Positions 1 through 8,075 of a stretch of 14,111 nt of DNA are shown piece by piece. The notes beneath the pieces are model-generated. The model was not told the DNA's origin. It did not search any database and saw only the letters and a program-made list of their open reading frames with translations. The DNA comes from Sulfurimonas sp. (lineage in GTDB: Bacteria; Campylobacterota; Campylobacteria; Campylobacterales; Sulfurimonadaceae), in NCBI RefSeq assembly GCF_023229025.1, contig NZ_JALOAA010000044.1:1-14111 (forward strand), in the 5' to 3' direction. The position numbers were made by a program, and so were the translations under genes. Every line of letters starts with the position of its first letter. The stretch's first letter is position 1.

Positions 1-467
1 AAATTGTTGAAACCGTCATTGGCGTCAAATGCTCTTTGGCGAAGATCTGCACTAACATTAACGCTAGCATTATTTAGTTCTGCAAAAGCAGCTTCTGCTG
101 TCCCCGAAGATTCAGTAACTACTTCCTCTCCAGCGGCAGTTTCTAACTCTTGTATCTCCTCAAGATCTCCACTCGCCTCAAGCATAGCCTCTATGGAGTC
201 TTTTTGCGTAATCGTTTCCTCTTTTGTAAACTCCCGTGTAGCAAGAGAGGCATCAAAAAGTTGCTTCTCTTGCCCTCTTATGACAATAGTTGAAGCATCG
301 GATATAGAGATTTCAATATTATTTAGAGGAGTATTGTTTTTATCGCCAATAAGTACCTCTCCCTCGTAAATATTATCGCCAAGCAAAGCTTTACGAACAG
401 AACCATCAAGACCTTTTATGCTAAATGCACCTTCAAAACTAATAATTTTTCCAATAACTGACGGCAT
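1..467 (-). CDS. N-terminal end of a LapA-type giant adhesin with retention module (partial)
   Basis: This reading frame is open from an ATG at 467 to the left edge, giving 155 complete codons of a longer protein. Residues 1-75 match the retention-module pattern of LapA/BapA-type adhesins: an opening MPSVIGKIISFEG, then GSVRKALLGD and EGEVLIGD, followed by a small beta-rich segment. An acidic linker follows, and residues 110-113 read TAAG (positions 129-140), the site that the periplasmic protease LapG cuts in LapA. In the known family the retention module plugs the outer-membrane pore of a type I secretion system, and c-di-GMP sensed by LapD controls cutting and release. After the linker comes ADLRQRAFDANDGFNN, the start of the extracellular repeat region. 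There is no classical signal peptide, as expected for type I secretion. A good ribosome site (TAGGAG, 474-479) supports this start. Family assignment is from motifs; the repeats, C-terminal RTX signal and transporter lie outside the window. Confidence 0.82.
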   Translation of the reverse strand, partial: MPSVIGKIISFEGAFSIKGLDGSVRKALLGDNIYEGEVLIGDKNNTPLNNIEISISDASTIVIRGQEKQLFDASLATREFTKEETITQKDSIEAMLEASGDLEEIQELETAAGEEVVTESSGTAEAAFAELNNASVNVSADLRQRAFDANDGFNN

Positions 468-530
468 CTCAGACTCCTAAAAATATAATTTTATTTTAGT
501 TAATAATACTATTAATTAGGATTGAAGTAT

Positions 531-551
531 ATTGTACCTGAGTACAGTACT
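531..551 (-). promoter_or_regulatory. Candidate adhesin promoter with adjoining palindrome
   Basis: On the minus strand a TACAAT hexamer (536-531) sits about 64 bases upstream of the adhesin ATG and resembles a -10 box. Directly upstream of it is an 11-base perfect palindrome, AGTACTGTACT (551-541), where a regulator could touch RNA polymerase. GTAC occurs three times within 17 bases here. No convincing -35 box is seen, which is normal for Campylobacterota. The rest of 468-677 holds only AT-rich sequence and a weak hairpin. Confidence 0.35.
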
Positions 552-677
552 GCATAAAAAACAGTTTATGACTTTGACAGAAGTATCTCTATTTATCAAT
601 AATTTTACGTTTCGGGGTAGGTAAGGGATTTTAGTTGTTTTTTTAAGGGGATACAAAGTCCTAAAAATAGGGCTTTA

Positions 678-768
678 TGGTGGACAGAGAGGGATTCGAA
701 CCCTCGGTACCGTTACCAGTACGCATCCTTAGCAGGGATGTGGTTTCAGCCAACTCACCCATCTATCC
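678..768 (-). tRNA. tRNA-Ser(GCU)
   Basis: Read on the minus strand, the 5' arm GGATAGA (768-762) pairs with TCTGTCC (688-682), with one G-U pair, followed by discriminator A and an encoded CCA (680-678). The anticodon stem CATCC/GGATG (740-736 and 728-724) holds the loop CTGCTAA, so the anticodon is GCU (733-731), which reads AGU and AGC serine codons. The T arm GAGGG-TTCGAAT-CCCTC is perfect. A long variable arm (GTACTGG TAA CGGTACC type) makes this a class II tRNA, as required for serine. At 91 nt with CCA it has normal length, and nothing suggests a pseudogene. Confidence 0.97.
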
Positions 769-781
769 TTTGAAGGTTGCA

Positions 782-787
782 ATTATA
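782..787 (-). promoter_or_regulatory. -10 box of the tRNA-Ser promoter
   Basis: TATAAT on the minus strand ends 13 bases before the mature tRNA 5' end, so transcription would begin within a few bases of the tRNA. Its surroundings, GACTATAATTGCAA, are identical over 14 bases to the promoter of the cyclophilin gene at 12471-12484 on the plus strand. Confidence 0.7.
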
Positions 788-872
788 GTCATATATAAAT
801 AATATTCAGCTTAATATAAAATATCTACCAATCCAAGCTCAAAGAGCTAATGCAAAAGGTAAAAAACGATAC

Positions 873-1556
873 TTAAATTTTCTCTAAAATCTTTTGAATA
901 ACCAAAGCCGGATCTTCAGAGTTATAAATTGGACGACCAACTACTATAAAATCAACGCTCGCTCTTTTTGCAAAAGCTACATCTGCAACCCTCTGTTGAT
1001 CTGCTGCATCTTCTCCAAACGGGCGAATACCTGGAGTCAAAGTCATAAAGTTTTTATTTGTAATATTTTTTATTGATTCACTCTCATAAGCAGAACATAC
1101 AACTCCGTCTAATTTGCACTCATAGGCATCTTTTGCAAAGCTATCCGCTTTATCGGCAATAGAGCTTTCATAAACTTCTCTAAACTCATCTTCACTAAAA
1201 GAGGTAAGTGCTGTTACGGCTAGGACGATTGGTCTGGTTTCATAAGAGGAGAGTCTCTCCATAACCTCACTCATTGCACGTCTTCCTGCGCTTGCATGAA
1301 CATTAAACATGTCAACACCGAGTCCCATAATAGACTCTGCGGCATCTGCCATTGTATTTGGAATGTCATAGAGTTTTAGGTCTAAAAATATTTTAAAATC
1401 AGGATTTATCTTTTTTATATCTTTTATAAACTCTTCCCCGTCGCGAATATAACTGCGAAGTCCAATCTTTAGCCAAATGTTATAATTTTTTATCTTATGT
1501 ATTAAATCTAAATTTTCTTCTTTTGTTGGTAAATCCAGAGCTACACAAAGTTTCAT
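873..1556 (-). CDS. pyrF: Orotidine 5'-phosphate decarboxylase
   Basis: This enzyme removes CO2 from orotidine 5'-phosphate to give UMP, the last step of de novo pyrimidine synthesis, in the cytoplasm. The 227-residue protein has the usual length of the short bacterial form. The family's catalytic DxKxxD signature is intact as DLKLYDIPNT, with D59, K61 and D64. ALD at 6-8 and LKIG at 29-32 provide the first two strand-end residues, TPGIRPFG the late conserved loop, and VVGRPIY near the C-terminus the phosphate-binding arginine. The start ATG at 1556 is preceded by an AAAGAGAAAG stretch that can serve as a weak ribosome site. It lies 104 bases after acs on the same strand, but a hairpin and a TATAAT box in the gap suggest that it is transcribed separately. 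It is unrelated to acetate use, so the neighbourhood is probably incidental. Confidence 0.96.
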   Translation of the reverse strand: MKLCVALDLPTKEENLDLIHKIKNYNIWLKIGLRSYIRDGEEFIKDIKKINPDFKIFLDLKLYDIPNTMADAAESIMGLGVDMFNVHASAGRRAMSEVMERLSSYETRPIVLAVTALTSFSEDEFREVYESSIADKADSFAKDAYECKLDGVVCSAYESESIKNITNKNFMTLTPGIRPFGEDAADQQRVADVAFAKRASVDFIVVGRPIYNSEDPALVIQKILEKI

Positions 1557-1586
1557 ACTTTCTCTTTATAATTATTTTATAACGCA

Positions 1587-1592
1587 ATTATA
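1587..1592 (-). promoter_or_regulatory. -10 box of the pyrF promoter
   Basis: TATAAT on the minus strand is followed by TGCG, and the pyrF ATG lies about 30 bases downstream. The TATAATTGC core is shared with the tRNA-Ser and cyclophilin promoters. This supports independent transcription of pyrF. Confidence 0.6.
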
Positions 1593-1627
1593 TCATTTTC
1601 TATAATGCTTCTTTTAGTTATATATAG

Positions 1628-1648
1628 GCAGCACTTTAACAGTGCTGC
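1628..1648 (-). terminator. Hairpin after acs, probable operon terminator
   Basis: An 8-bp perfect inverted repeat, GCAGCACT and AGTGCTGC around a 5-base loop, starts 13 bases after the acs stop. On the acs strand it is preceded by AAAA and followed by CTATATATAAC, so the U-tract is poor; on the opposite strand it is followed by TTTT. It may end acs transcription weakly or protect the mRNA 3' end. The strand and strength of termination are uncertain. Confidence 0.45.
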
Positions 1649-1660
1649 TTTTATGTATAT

Positions 1661-3619
1661 TTAGAGTTTACAAGACCTAACAGCGGTAACTATTGTAGCA
1701 ACAATGGATGGGTCTTCAAGAGTTGATATATCTTGAGTAATCTCTTGACCTTTTGCAATTGAGCGAAGAATTCTTCTCATAATTTTTCCTGAACGAGTTT
1801 TAGGCAACCCTGATACAAAGACGACATCATCGCAAAGAGCAATATTACCTATCTCTCTTTGAATTACCTTATTAATAGCTTTTACCTCTTCAATCTCATC
1901 TGCTATACCGCAGTCTGATTTGAGAACAATATATGCAAAAATGCCCTCACCTTTTATCTCATGTGGCTTGCCGACAACTGCAACTTCTGCAACATTTGAA
2001 TGTTTTTTGATAGCTGCTTCTACCTCAGCCGTGCCCATTCTATGACCTGAAACATTTATAACATCATCTGTACGACCGGTAATTGTTATATAGCCGTCTT
2101 CATCATAATGTGCACCATCTCCGGTAAAATAGACCGGTTTGCCCTCTTTTTTTACATCTTCAAAGTATGATTTTTTATACCTCTTCTCATCTCCCCATAC
2201 TCCGCGAATCATTGAAGGCCAAGGACGAGTTATACACAAATAACCACTCTCGCCTACTTCTACCTTTTTGCCACTCTGAGGATCTAAAACTTCAGCTATA
2301 ATCCCGGGAAGAGGAAATGTTGCACATCCTGGTTTGATAGGCGTAGCCCCTGGAAGCGGAGATACTATGTGTCCTCCTGTCTCAGTCTGCCAGTAAGTAT
2401 CGACGATAGCACATCTACTGCCTCCTACTTTTTCATAGTACCATTTCCATGCAGGAGGATCAATCGGCTCGCCGACCGTTCCTAAAACTTTTAAGCTTGA
2501 GAGGTCATATTTAGCAGGCTCATGCTCCCCCATCTTATGAAGCACACGAATAGCAGTCGGAGCTGTGTAGAACTGATTAATTCTATGCTCTTCTACCATT
2601 CTCCAAGGGCGACCGGCATCCGGATGAGTGATAACACCCTCAAACATTACAGTCGTTGCACCCATGGCAAGTGGACCGTAAACTATGTAAGTATGCCCTG
2701 TAATCCAGCCTATATCAGCCGTACACCAGTAGGTATCATTCTCTTTTACGTCAAATACCCACTCCATAGTCATTTGAGCCCATAAAATATAGCCTGCAGA
2801 GTTGTGTTGAACACCCTTTGGTTGACCTGTACTTCCGGATGTATAAAGCAAGAAAAGTGGATCTTCGCTATCCATAACTTCTGGCTCACATGTGACTCTC
2901 TGATGTTTAATTAACTCATTATAAGAGTAGTCTCTTCCTGCTACCCACGTGACATCTTCACCGTTTCTCTCAACAACTAAAACCTTTTTAACAGGCGTTT
3001 TACCGCTTAATGCCTCATCAACGACCGGCTTTAGCATGTAAGGCTTATCTTTTCTATAAGCTCCATCAGCCGTGATTACAACTTTAGCCTCTGCATCTTC
3101 GATTCTATCTTTTAGAGCTTCAGATGAGAATCCTCCAAATACTATAGAGTGAATCGCTCCGATTCTAGCACATGCGAGCATTGCATAAGCAGCCTCTGGA
3201 ATCATCGGCATATAGATTACTACTCTGTCGCCTTTTTTTACGTCAAACTCATTTTTTAGTAAATTTGCAAATCTGTTTACATTATAGTAGAGATCAAGAT
3301 AAGTTATGATTTGTTTATCGCCTCTATCGCCTTCAAAAATAATTGCTGCTTTATTTTTACGTGTATCTAAATGTCTATCGATACACTGAGTAGATACGTT
3401 TAATTTTCCGCCCTCAAACCACTTTACAAACGGGAAATTACTCTCATCGAGTACATTTGTAAAAGGTGTAACCCAATCTATCTTCTCTTTAGCATAACCG
3501 CCCCAAAAACCTTCATAATCTTCAGTAGCAGCATCTTGTAATGCTTGATATTCACACATGTTTTTTATACGTGCATCTTTTGCAAAACCTCTGTTTGGCT
3601 TAAAAATCTCTTTTTTCAT
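1661..3619 (-). CDS. acs: Acetyl-CoA synthetase (AMP-forming)
   Basis: Acs activates acetate with ATP and CoA to acetyl-CoA, AMP and pyrophosphate, and has high affinity for acetate. The 652-residue length is standard for the family. The N-terminal ACAS domain is followed by the P-loop-like YTSGSTGQPKG (259-269), then DTYWQTETGG (407-416) with W410, the tryptophan that limits the acyl pocket to acetate. D501 in YFTGDGA and the hinge region GRTDDVINVSGHR (515-527) follow. The C-terminal PKTRSGKIMRR carries K612, the lysine acetylated in homologues to switch the enzyme off. The ATG overlaps the TGA of the upstream exonuclease gene (ATGA, 3619-3616), so translation is probably coupled. It is the last gene of a six-gene run that begins with a porin and includes the acetate permease, which fits acetate scavenging or assimilation. 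Confidence 0.98.
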   Translation of the reverse strand: MKKEIFKPNRGFAKDARIKNMCEYQALQDAATEDYEGFWGGYAKEKIDWVTPFTNVLDESNFPFVKWFEGGKLNVSTQCIDRHLDTRKNKAAIIFEGDRGDKQIITYLDLYYNVNRFANLLKNEFDVKKGDRVVIYMPMIPEAAYAMLACARIGAIHSIVFGGFSSEALKDRIEDAEAKVVITADGAYRKDKPYMLKPVVDEALSGKTPVKKVLVVERNGEDVTWVAGRDYSYNELIKHQRVTCEPEVMDSEDPLFLLYTSGSTGQPKGVQHNSAGYILWAQMTMEWVFDVKENDTYWCTADIGWITGHTYIVYGPLAMGATTVMFEGVITHPDAGRPWRMVEEHRINQFYTAPTAIRVLHKMGEHEPAKYDLSSLKVLGTVGEPIDPPAWKWYYEKVGGSRCAIVDTYWQTETGGHIVSPLPGATPIKPGCATFPLPGIIAEVLDPQSGKKVEVGESGYLCITRPWPSMIRGVWGDEKRYKKSYFEDVKKEGKPVYFTGDGAHYDEDGYITITGRTDDVINVSGHRMGTAEVEAAIKKHSNVAEVAVVGKPHEIKGEGIFAYIVLKSDCGIADEIEEVKAINKVIQREIGNIALCDDVVFVSGLPKTRSGKIMRRILRSIAKGQEITQDISTLEDPSIVATIVTAVRSCKL

Positions 3620-4239
3620 CTATTTTTTCCTTGTGTTAATTTTAAATATATCATAGCCGTCATTATTGCGTCATTGACGGCATTGTGTACTCCCATATTT
3701 GGAATACCGCAGTTTTTTAAGATTGTATCAAATCGTAAATCAATATTTCCTTGAGGAATCAACGAAATTGTTTTATCAAAATATATTTCAGATACCTCAA
3801 TCATTCTGTTTGGAAGAGTAATGCCGAGCATCTTTTTTGTGTACTTATTTATCATACTTACATCAAACTCCAAGTAATACCCTATAAGTGGTCTTGAACC
3901 CACAAAATTTAAAAATTCTACAATGCCCTCCTCTGTTGTTTTTGCCTCTTTTAAGTCAAAAGGACGAATATGGTGAATTTTAATACTTCTTGAACTTATC
4001 TCTTTGGGGCTTTTTAAAAAAACTTCAAAAGTCTGTGAGGTGAGGATTTTATTATCCTTAATCTTCACAGCCCCTATTGAGAGTATCTCATCCTCTTTTG
4101 GATTTAATCCCGTTGTTTCCGTGTCAAAAACTACATACTCACCGCTATCATCTTTATCAAACAAAAACTCAAAATTTTTATCTTTTAATCTTGAGCGGTT
4201 TGCCTCTGCTTTTAGCTTTGCAAAAAAAGAGAATAACAT
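3616..4239 (-). CDS. DnaQ-like DEDDh 3'-5' exonuclease
   Basis: This 207-residue protein has a complete DEDDh exonuclease domain of the DNA polymerase III epsilon type. Exo I is FDTETTGLNP with D39 and E41, Exo II is YYLEFD with D126, and Exo III is HNAVNDA with H185 and D190. All five acidic or histidine residues needed for two-metal hydrolysis are present. About 30 charged residues precede the domain; no polymerase-binding C-terminal region or other domain is seen, so it need not be the replicative proofreader. Its ATG overlaps the stop of the upstream nucleotidyltransferase gene (TAATG), and its own stop overlaps the acs start. This double coupling inside an acetate operon is its most striking feature. 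Similar stand-alone exonucleases near acs/actP and DUF294 genes are recalled from gammaproteobacteria. The substrate is unknown and could be nucleic acid or a small nucleotide signal. Confidence 0.9.
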   Translation of the reverse strand: MLFSFFAKLKAEANRSRLKDKNFEFLFDKDDSGEYVVFDTETTGLNPKEDEILSIGAVKIKDNKILTSQTFEVFLKSPKEISSRSIKIHHIRPFDLKEAKTTEEGIVEFLNFVGSRPLIGYYLEFDVSMINKYTKKMLGITLPNRMIEVSEIYFDKTISLIPQGNIDLRFDTILKNCGIPNMGVHNAVNDAIMTAMIYLKLTQGKNR

Positions 4240-6053
4240 TACAAAACCATACCAAGATGAAAATGAAAACTCATAAATTTTTTGAATTTATTTATAACTT
4301 TAAAGCTATCTTTTAATAAATCTCTCTCAATCTTTTGTAGTTTATTTGGGTTTATATAGTTGCCCTCATTGACATTTTTTGCCTCAAGCATAGCTTTTAG
4401 ACGGATAGAACTAAGTGTGTCAAAACTCTCTATAAGCTCTGTTGCAAAGACTTTGTCTATTACACCCATATTGTTTAGTTCTTTGATTCTCTCTATTGTA
4501 TTTGTGGCACTGATTCCATATTTAAGACTAAGCGTTCTTACGCCATGAACCAAGGCAAAAATGCCACCTTTTTTCAAATCAAGTCTATTGTCATGCTCTT
4601 TTTCTATAACAAATCCCAAAAACATTGAGAGTGGTGTTTCAAAATTGAGTATCGCTTTTGCAATATGAGCCAAGACATCATCTCTTGCGCGAAAATTATT
4701 CTTTAAATAATCTCTTAACTCCTCAAGCAAAGAGTCATCTCCCGCTACATATTTTGCATCTAAAAATATACTTATATTTTTAACACTCTCATCACTCATG
4801 TCGTAAGCCCATCTATCTATAAGAGCTTTATAAGAAGCCACACTTCTTCGCCAATACTCATTGCTTACCATCACATCTCCGCTACATTTTGGAAATCCAA
4901 GTTCAAGAAGGTAGCCGTTTAGCTTCATCATAGGCTCTTTAAAAAGCTGAGTATCTACGCCATCTCTGATAATTAGTGCATTGTCTTGATCGCTCTTTAT
5001 AATCTGCTCTTGCCTACCTTCGCTTCCCATAACGATTAAAGCGCAATCTTTTTGAAGCTCCGGTTTTACACACATATCAAAGAGTTTTTTATATATCTTG
5101 TCATTTAGTGATGAGAGTAGTTTTGTTATATATCTTACTTTAACACCTTTAGTTTTAAGTGAGACTATAAGATTTTTAAAATCACTTCCAAGCACTTTTA
5201 GGTCTTCAAATGTTTGCGCTTTATCTATTTGCACGGCTATTAGATGAGAGTGACTTGCAAAATAACTCAGCAAGTCAAGCTGCTCTAAAACACCGACTAT
5301 CTCCTCTTTATCTCTTACGACTACTCTTTTTATCCCTTTTTGTGTCATAAGTAAAAGTGCATTAAATAAAAAATCATTTTTATCTATGGTGATTAAATCA
5401 TAACTCGCTATTTTATGAACGTTATCCTCTACATTAGCACCACCAAGAAGAACTTTTTCTCTTAAGTCTGTATCTGTTATAATCCCGTATCTACTGCCAG
5501 ATTTAACAATAATAACACTTGCCTTTGACTCTTTTTGTCTCTTTAGAGCATTTTGAATTGACTCTTTTTCATCTACTATACATGCGTTATGTAAAAAAAT
5601 ATCTGAAACCCTTGAGATTAAAAACGGTGTGAGTTCACTCTGAGTAGAGTAGTTTTTAAGGTGCTGATGCCGTGTGATGAAATCTTTTAAGAAGTATCCT
5701 TGAACACTCTTCTCTTGCATGAGTTCCATAAAGTCATCTTTTTTTATCTCATAGCAGATAAGCTCCTCTTCTACAATAAAATCTCCGTTTGACTCCCCAT
5801 ATATAAGAGCATCGGCATCAAAACTGTCTCCTTGGCTAAAGAGGTTATATATCTCCCCGTCTATTATCTCTTTTACCGAGCCTTTTATAACTATATAAAA
5901 AGCTACGGAAGGGAGATTTTTTGAGATTAAAAGTGTCTCTTTGGGGTAATACGCTATGTCAATCTTCTTCATAAGATTATCCATAGTTATTGGATTTAAC
6001 AACTCAAACGGGTGAATAGATTCTATTAGTTTTCTCTGCTCAAGTATGCTCAC
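4239..6053 (-). CDS. cNMP-binding/CBS/DUF294 nucleotidyltransferase-like protein
   Basis: This 604-residue protein is a cytoplasmic, sensor-like nucleotidyltransferase. Residues about 12-110 form a cyclic-nucleotide-binding fold (cap family). Two CBS motifs follow at about 150-205 and 215-265, a module that binds adenine nucleotides in other proteins. The DUF294 nucleotidyltransferase core contains GSEGRQEQ (343-350) and SDQDNALI (354-361), with D355 and D357 as the expected metal ligands. The DUF294 C-terminal domain includes LDLKKGGIF (491-499). The start is GTG at 6053, preceded at good distance by GGAG; no in-frame ATG fits better. The gene lies 26 bases after actP, and its stop overlaps the exonuclease start (TAATG). 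The family resembles the GlnD uridylyltransferase domain, but no substrate is known. Placed between the acetate permease and acs, it may tie acetate use to cellular nucleotide state; that role is inference. Confidence 0.92.
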   Translation of the reverse strand: MSILEQRKLIESIHPFELLNPITMDNLMKKIDIAYYPKETLLISKNLPSVAFYIVIKGSVKEIIDGEIYNLFSQGDSFDADALIYGESNGDFIVEEELICYEIKKDDFMELMQEKSVQGYFLKDFITRHQHLKNYSTQSELTPFLISRVSDIFLHNACIVDEKESIQNALKRQKESKASVIIVKSGSRYGIITDTDLREKVLLGGANVEDNVHKIASYDLITIDKNDFLFNALLLMTQKGIKRVVVRDKEEIVGVLEQLDLLSYFASHSHLIAVQIDKAQTFEDLKVLGSDFKNLIVSLKTKGVKVRYITKLLSSLNDKIYKKLFDMCVKPELQKDCALIVMGSEGRQEQIIKSDQDNALIIRDGVDTQLFKEPMMKLNGYLLELGFPKCSGDVMVSNEYWRRSVASYKALIDRWAYDMSDESVKNISIFLDAKYVAGDDSLLEELRDYLKNNFRARDDVLAHIAKAILNFETPLSMFLGFVIEKEHDNRLDLKKGGIFALVHGVRTLSLKYGISATNTIERIKELNNMGVIDKVFATELIESFDTLSSIRLKAMLEAKNVNEGNYINPNKLQKIERDLLKDSFKVINKFKKFMSFHFHLGMVL

Positions 6054-6079
6054 AATATCTGCTCCATTATTACTCTGCT

Positions 6080-7747
6080 TTAGTGCTCTGTAGCACCCTC
6101 TGCACCGATACCTGTTTGTGCTCTGATATATTGAGCTTCAAAAGCCTCTGCTTCATCTTTTGCACCCTCAGAGTTATCGGTTACCGAGAAAATATAAGTT
6201 GCAATAAATGCTACTATGATAGAGAAGAGAGCCGGATACTTATATGGAAATATAGCTGTCTCATTCTCTAAAATATCAACCCAGACAATTGGACCAAGAA
6301 TAACAAGAATAACAGCAGTTGCTAAACCTAAGCCTCCACCTATAACTGCACCGCGAGTTGTCAATCCTCTCCAATACATAGATAAAAACAGAATCGGAAA
6401 GTTTGCAGATGCCGCAATAGCAAAAGCAAGACCTACAACAAAAGCGATATTTTGCTGCTCAAACAATATTCCCATGATTATTGCCACAACTCCCAAAACA
6501 ACGGTAGCAGCTTTAGATACTTTCATCTCCGTTATGGAGTCAACTTTACCTTTTTTAATCACAGAAGCATACAAGTCATGAGATATTGCCGAAGCACCCG
6601 CTAAGGTTAGACCGGAGACAACCGCTAAAATAGTAGCAAATGCAACCGCTGAGATAAAGCCTAAGAAAAAGTCACCGCCAACTGCATGACTTAAGTGGAT
6701 TGCTGCCATATTGTTGCCGCCAAATATAGGGTATCCACCATCAATAGCCTGTTTTGCAACATCCAAATACTCAGGATTTTTAAAAATCATAACGATAGCG
6801 CCAAAGCCGATTATAAAAGTCAGTATATAAAAATAACCGATAAAACCGGTTGCATAAAATACCGACTTTCGCGCCTCTTTTGCATCACTTACCGTAAAAA
6901 ATCTCATCAAAATATGTGGAAGACCGGCTACACCAAAAATAAGTGCGACCGCAAGTGAAATCGCCGAAACAGGGTCGCTAATTAGACCACCGGGACTCAT
7001 AATCTCTACTCCCTTTAGCTCCGTTGCATGTGCGAACAACTGACCAAAATCAAAACTGTAGTGCGCCATAACAGCCACTGCCATAAATGTTGCACCTGAG
7101 AGTAGTAAAAATGCTTTAATAATCTGAACCCATGTAGTAGCAAGCATACCGCCGAAAGTAACGTAAAGCATCATCAATATACCCACGATAATTACTGCCA
7201 CTTCATACTCAAGACCAAATAGAAGCTGAATCAGCTTACCTGAACCGACCATCTGTGCGATAAGATATAAAACTACTGTTGCTATAGAACCGGATGCCGC
7301 CAAGATACGGATTGGGGTCTGTCTAAGTCTATATGATGCAACATCGGCAAATGTATATTTTCCCAGATTTCTTAAAGGTTCTGCAATCATAAATAATATT
7401 ATGGGCCAGCCTACTAAAAATCCTATTGAGTAGATAAGTCCATCATATCCATTAAGATAAACAAGCCCTGAAATACCAAGAAATGATGCTGCAGACATAT
7501 AATCGCCTGCTATTGCCATACCGTTTTGAAAACCTGTTATTCCGCCGCCTGCCGTATAAAAATCTTTTGCACTCTTTGTGCGCTTTGCCGCCCAGTATGT
7601 TATAACAAGAGTTGCACCGACAAAAATCACAAACATTACTATTGCAGAGAGATTAAGCTCTCTTTGCATAGCCTCACCCTCAATAGCGGCTGCCGCTAAA
7701 AGAGATACGGCTCCAAGAATCAATAGTAAAAATATTCTGCTTATCAT
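6080..7747 (-). CDS. actP: Acetate/cation symporter, SSS family
   Basis: ActP imports acetate and other short monocarboxylates with a cation across the inner membrane. The 555-residue protein follows E. coli ActP (about 549) closely as remembered. It has a hydrophobic leader (residues 1-21), then about thirteen membrane segments. Family-typical stretches are TAGGGITGFQNG (65-76), GDYMSAASFLGISG (81-94), the GLPHILMRFFTVSDA region and NIAFVVGLAFAIAAS. The C-terminal tail AQYIRAQTGIGAEGA is also typical. Its ATG follows the yjcH stop directly (TAGATG), with the ribosome site GGGAGGAGA inside the end of yjcH. This is the same yjcH-actP pairing as in enterobacteria, but acs lies downstream after two extra genes rather than upstream. 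Confidence 0.97.
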   Translation of the reverse strand: MISRIFLLLILGAVSLLAAAAIEGEAMQRELNLSAIVMFVIFVGATLVITYWAAKRTKSAKDFYTAGGGITGFQNGMAIAGDYMSAASFLGISGLVYLNGYDGLIYSIGFLVGWPIILFMIAEPLRNLGKYTFADVASYRLRQTPIRILAASGSIATVVLYLIAQMVGSGKLIQLLFGLEYEVAVIIVGILMMLYVTFGGMLATTWVQIIKAFLLLSGATFMAVAVMAHYSFDFGQLFAHATELKGVEIMSPGGLISDPVSAISLAVALIFGVAGLPHILMRFFTVSDAKEARKSVFYATGFIGYFYILTFIIGFGAIVMIFKNPEYLDVAKQAIDGGYPIFGGNNMAAIHLSHAVGGDFFLGFISAVAFATILAVVSGLTLAGASAISHDLYASVIKKGKVDSITEMKVSKAATVVLGVVAIIMGILFEQQNIAFVVGLAFAIAASANFPILFLSMYWRGLTTRGAVIGGGLGLATAVILVILGPIVWVDILENETAIFPYKYPALFSIIVAFIATYIFSVTDNSEGAKDEAEAFEAQYIRAQTGIGAEGATEH

Positions 7748-8065
7748 CTATATCTCCTCCCTTACGCTTTCTTTAATTTTATTGTTTAACTCATCAAATT
7801 CACTATTTGCTCTTTTTGTATATATACCCGTTAAAACAAAAGCAAAAAATATTATGGCAATTCCTACAGGAATACCGACAGTAGTTACCGAGTCGCCTGA
7901 CAAAGGAGTACCTAAGAAAGAGGGATCAAATGCAATAGTGAGAATAAATGCAAAATATACTATTAACATTAAAATAGTAAGTTTTATTGAAAATGAGCTT
8001 CTTTTTGAAACCAACTCTTGATAATCCGGATTGTTCTTAATTTTTTCTACCATCTCTTTATTCAT
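7748..8065 (-). CDS. yjcH: DUF485 inner-membrane protein, YjcH-like
   Basis: This 105-residue protein belongs to the DUF485 family that accompanies ActP-type permeases. It has a charged N-terminus with the family pattern NPDYQELVSKRSSFS, a first membrane segment at about 28-46, the conserved loop FLGTPL (49-54), and a second membrane segment at about 62-82 ending in LTGIYTKRAN. The C-terminal tail is charged. The ATG at 8065 is preceded by AAGGAGA overlapping the porin stop codon. Its molecular role is not established; from its fixed position before actP, it is likely an accessory subunit or assembly factor of the permease. Confidence 0.95.
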   Translation of the reverse strand: MNKEMVEKIKNNPDYQELVSKRSSFSIKLTILMLIVYFAFILTIAFDPSFLGTPLSGDSVTTVGIPVGIAIIFFAFVLTGIYTKRANSEFDELNNKIKESVREEI

Positions 8066-8075
8066 TCTATTCTCC

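Noticed and set aside
4..369. Plus-strand open frame with a hydrophobic start
   Set aside because: It is antisense to the adhesin retention module, which has clear motifs and a ribosome site; the plus frame has no recognisable domain.
655..676. Hairpin AAAGTCCTA / TAGGGCTTT just after the tRNA 3' end
   Set aside because: On the tRNA strand it contains a C-A mismatch and no U-tract follows, so it is not a convincing terminator.
678..768. tRNA-Ser as an attachment site for a mobile element
   Set aside because: No integrase gene or repeat of the tRNA 3' end is visible in the window, and neighbouring genes look like ordinary chromosome.
836..848. Small hairpin AGCTC-AAA-GAGCT after pyrF
   Set aside because: Only five base pairs with no U-tract on the pyrF strand; too weak to call a terminator.
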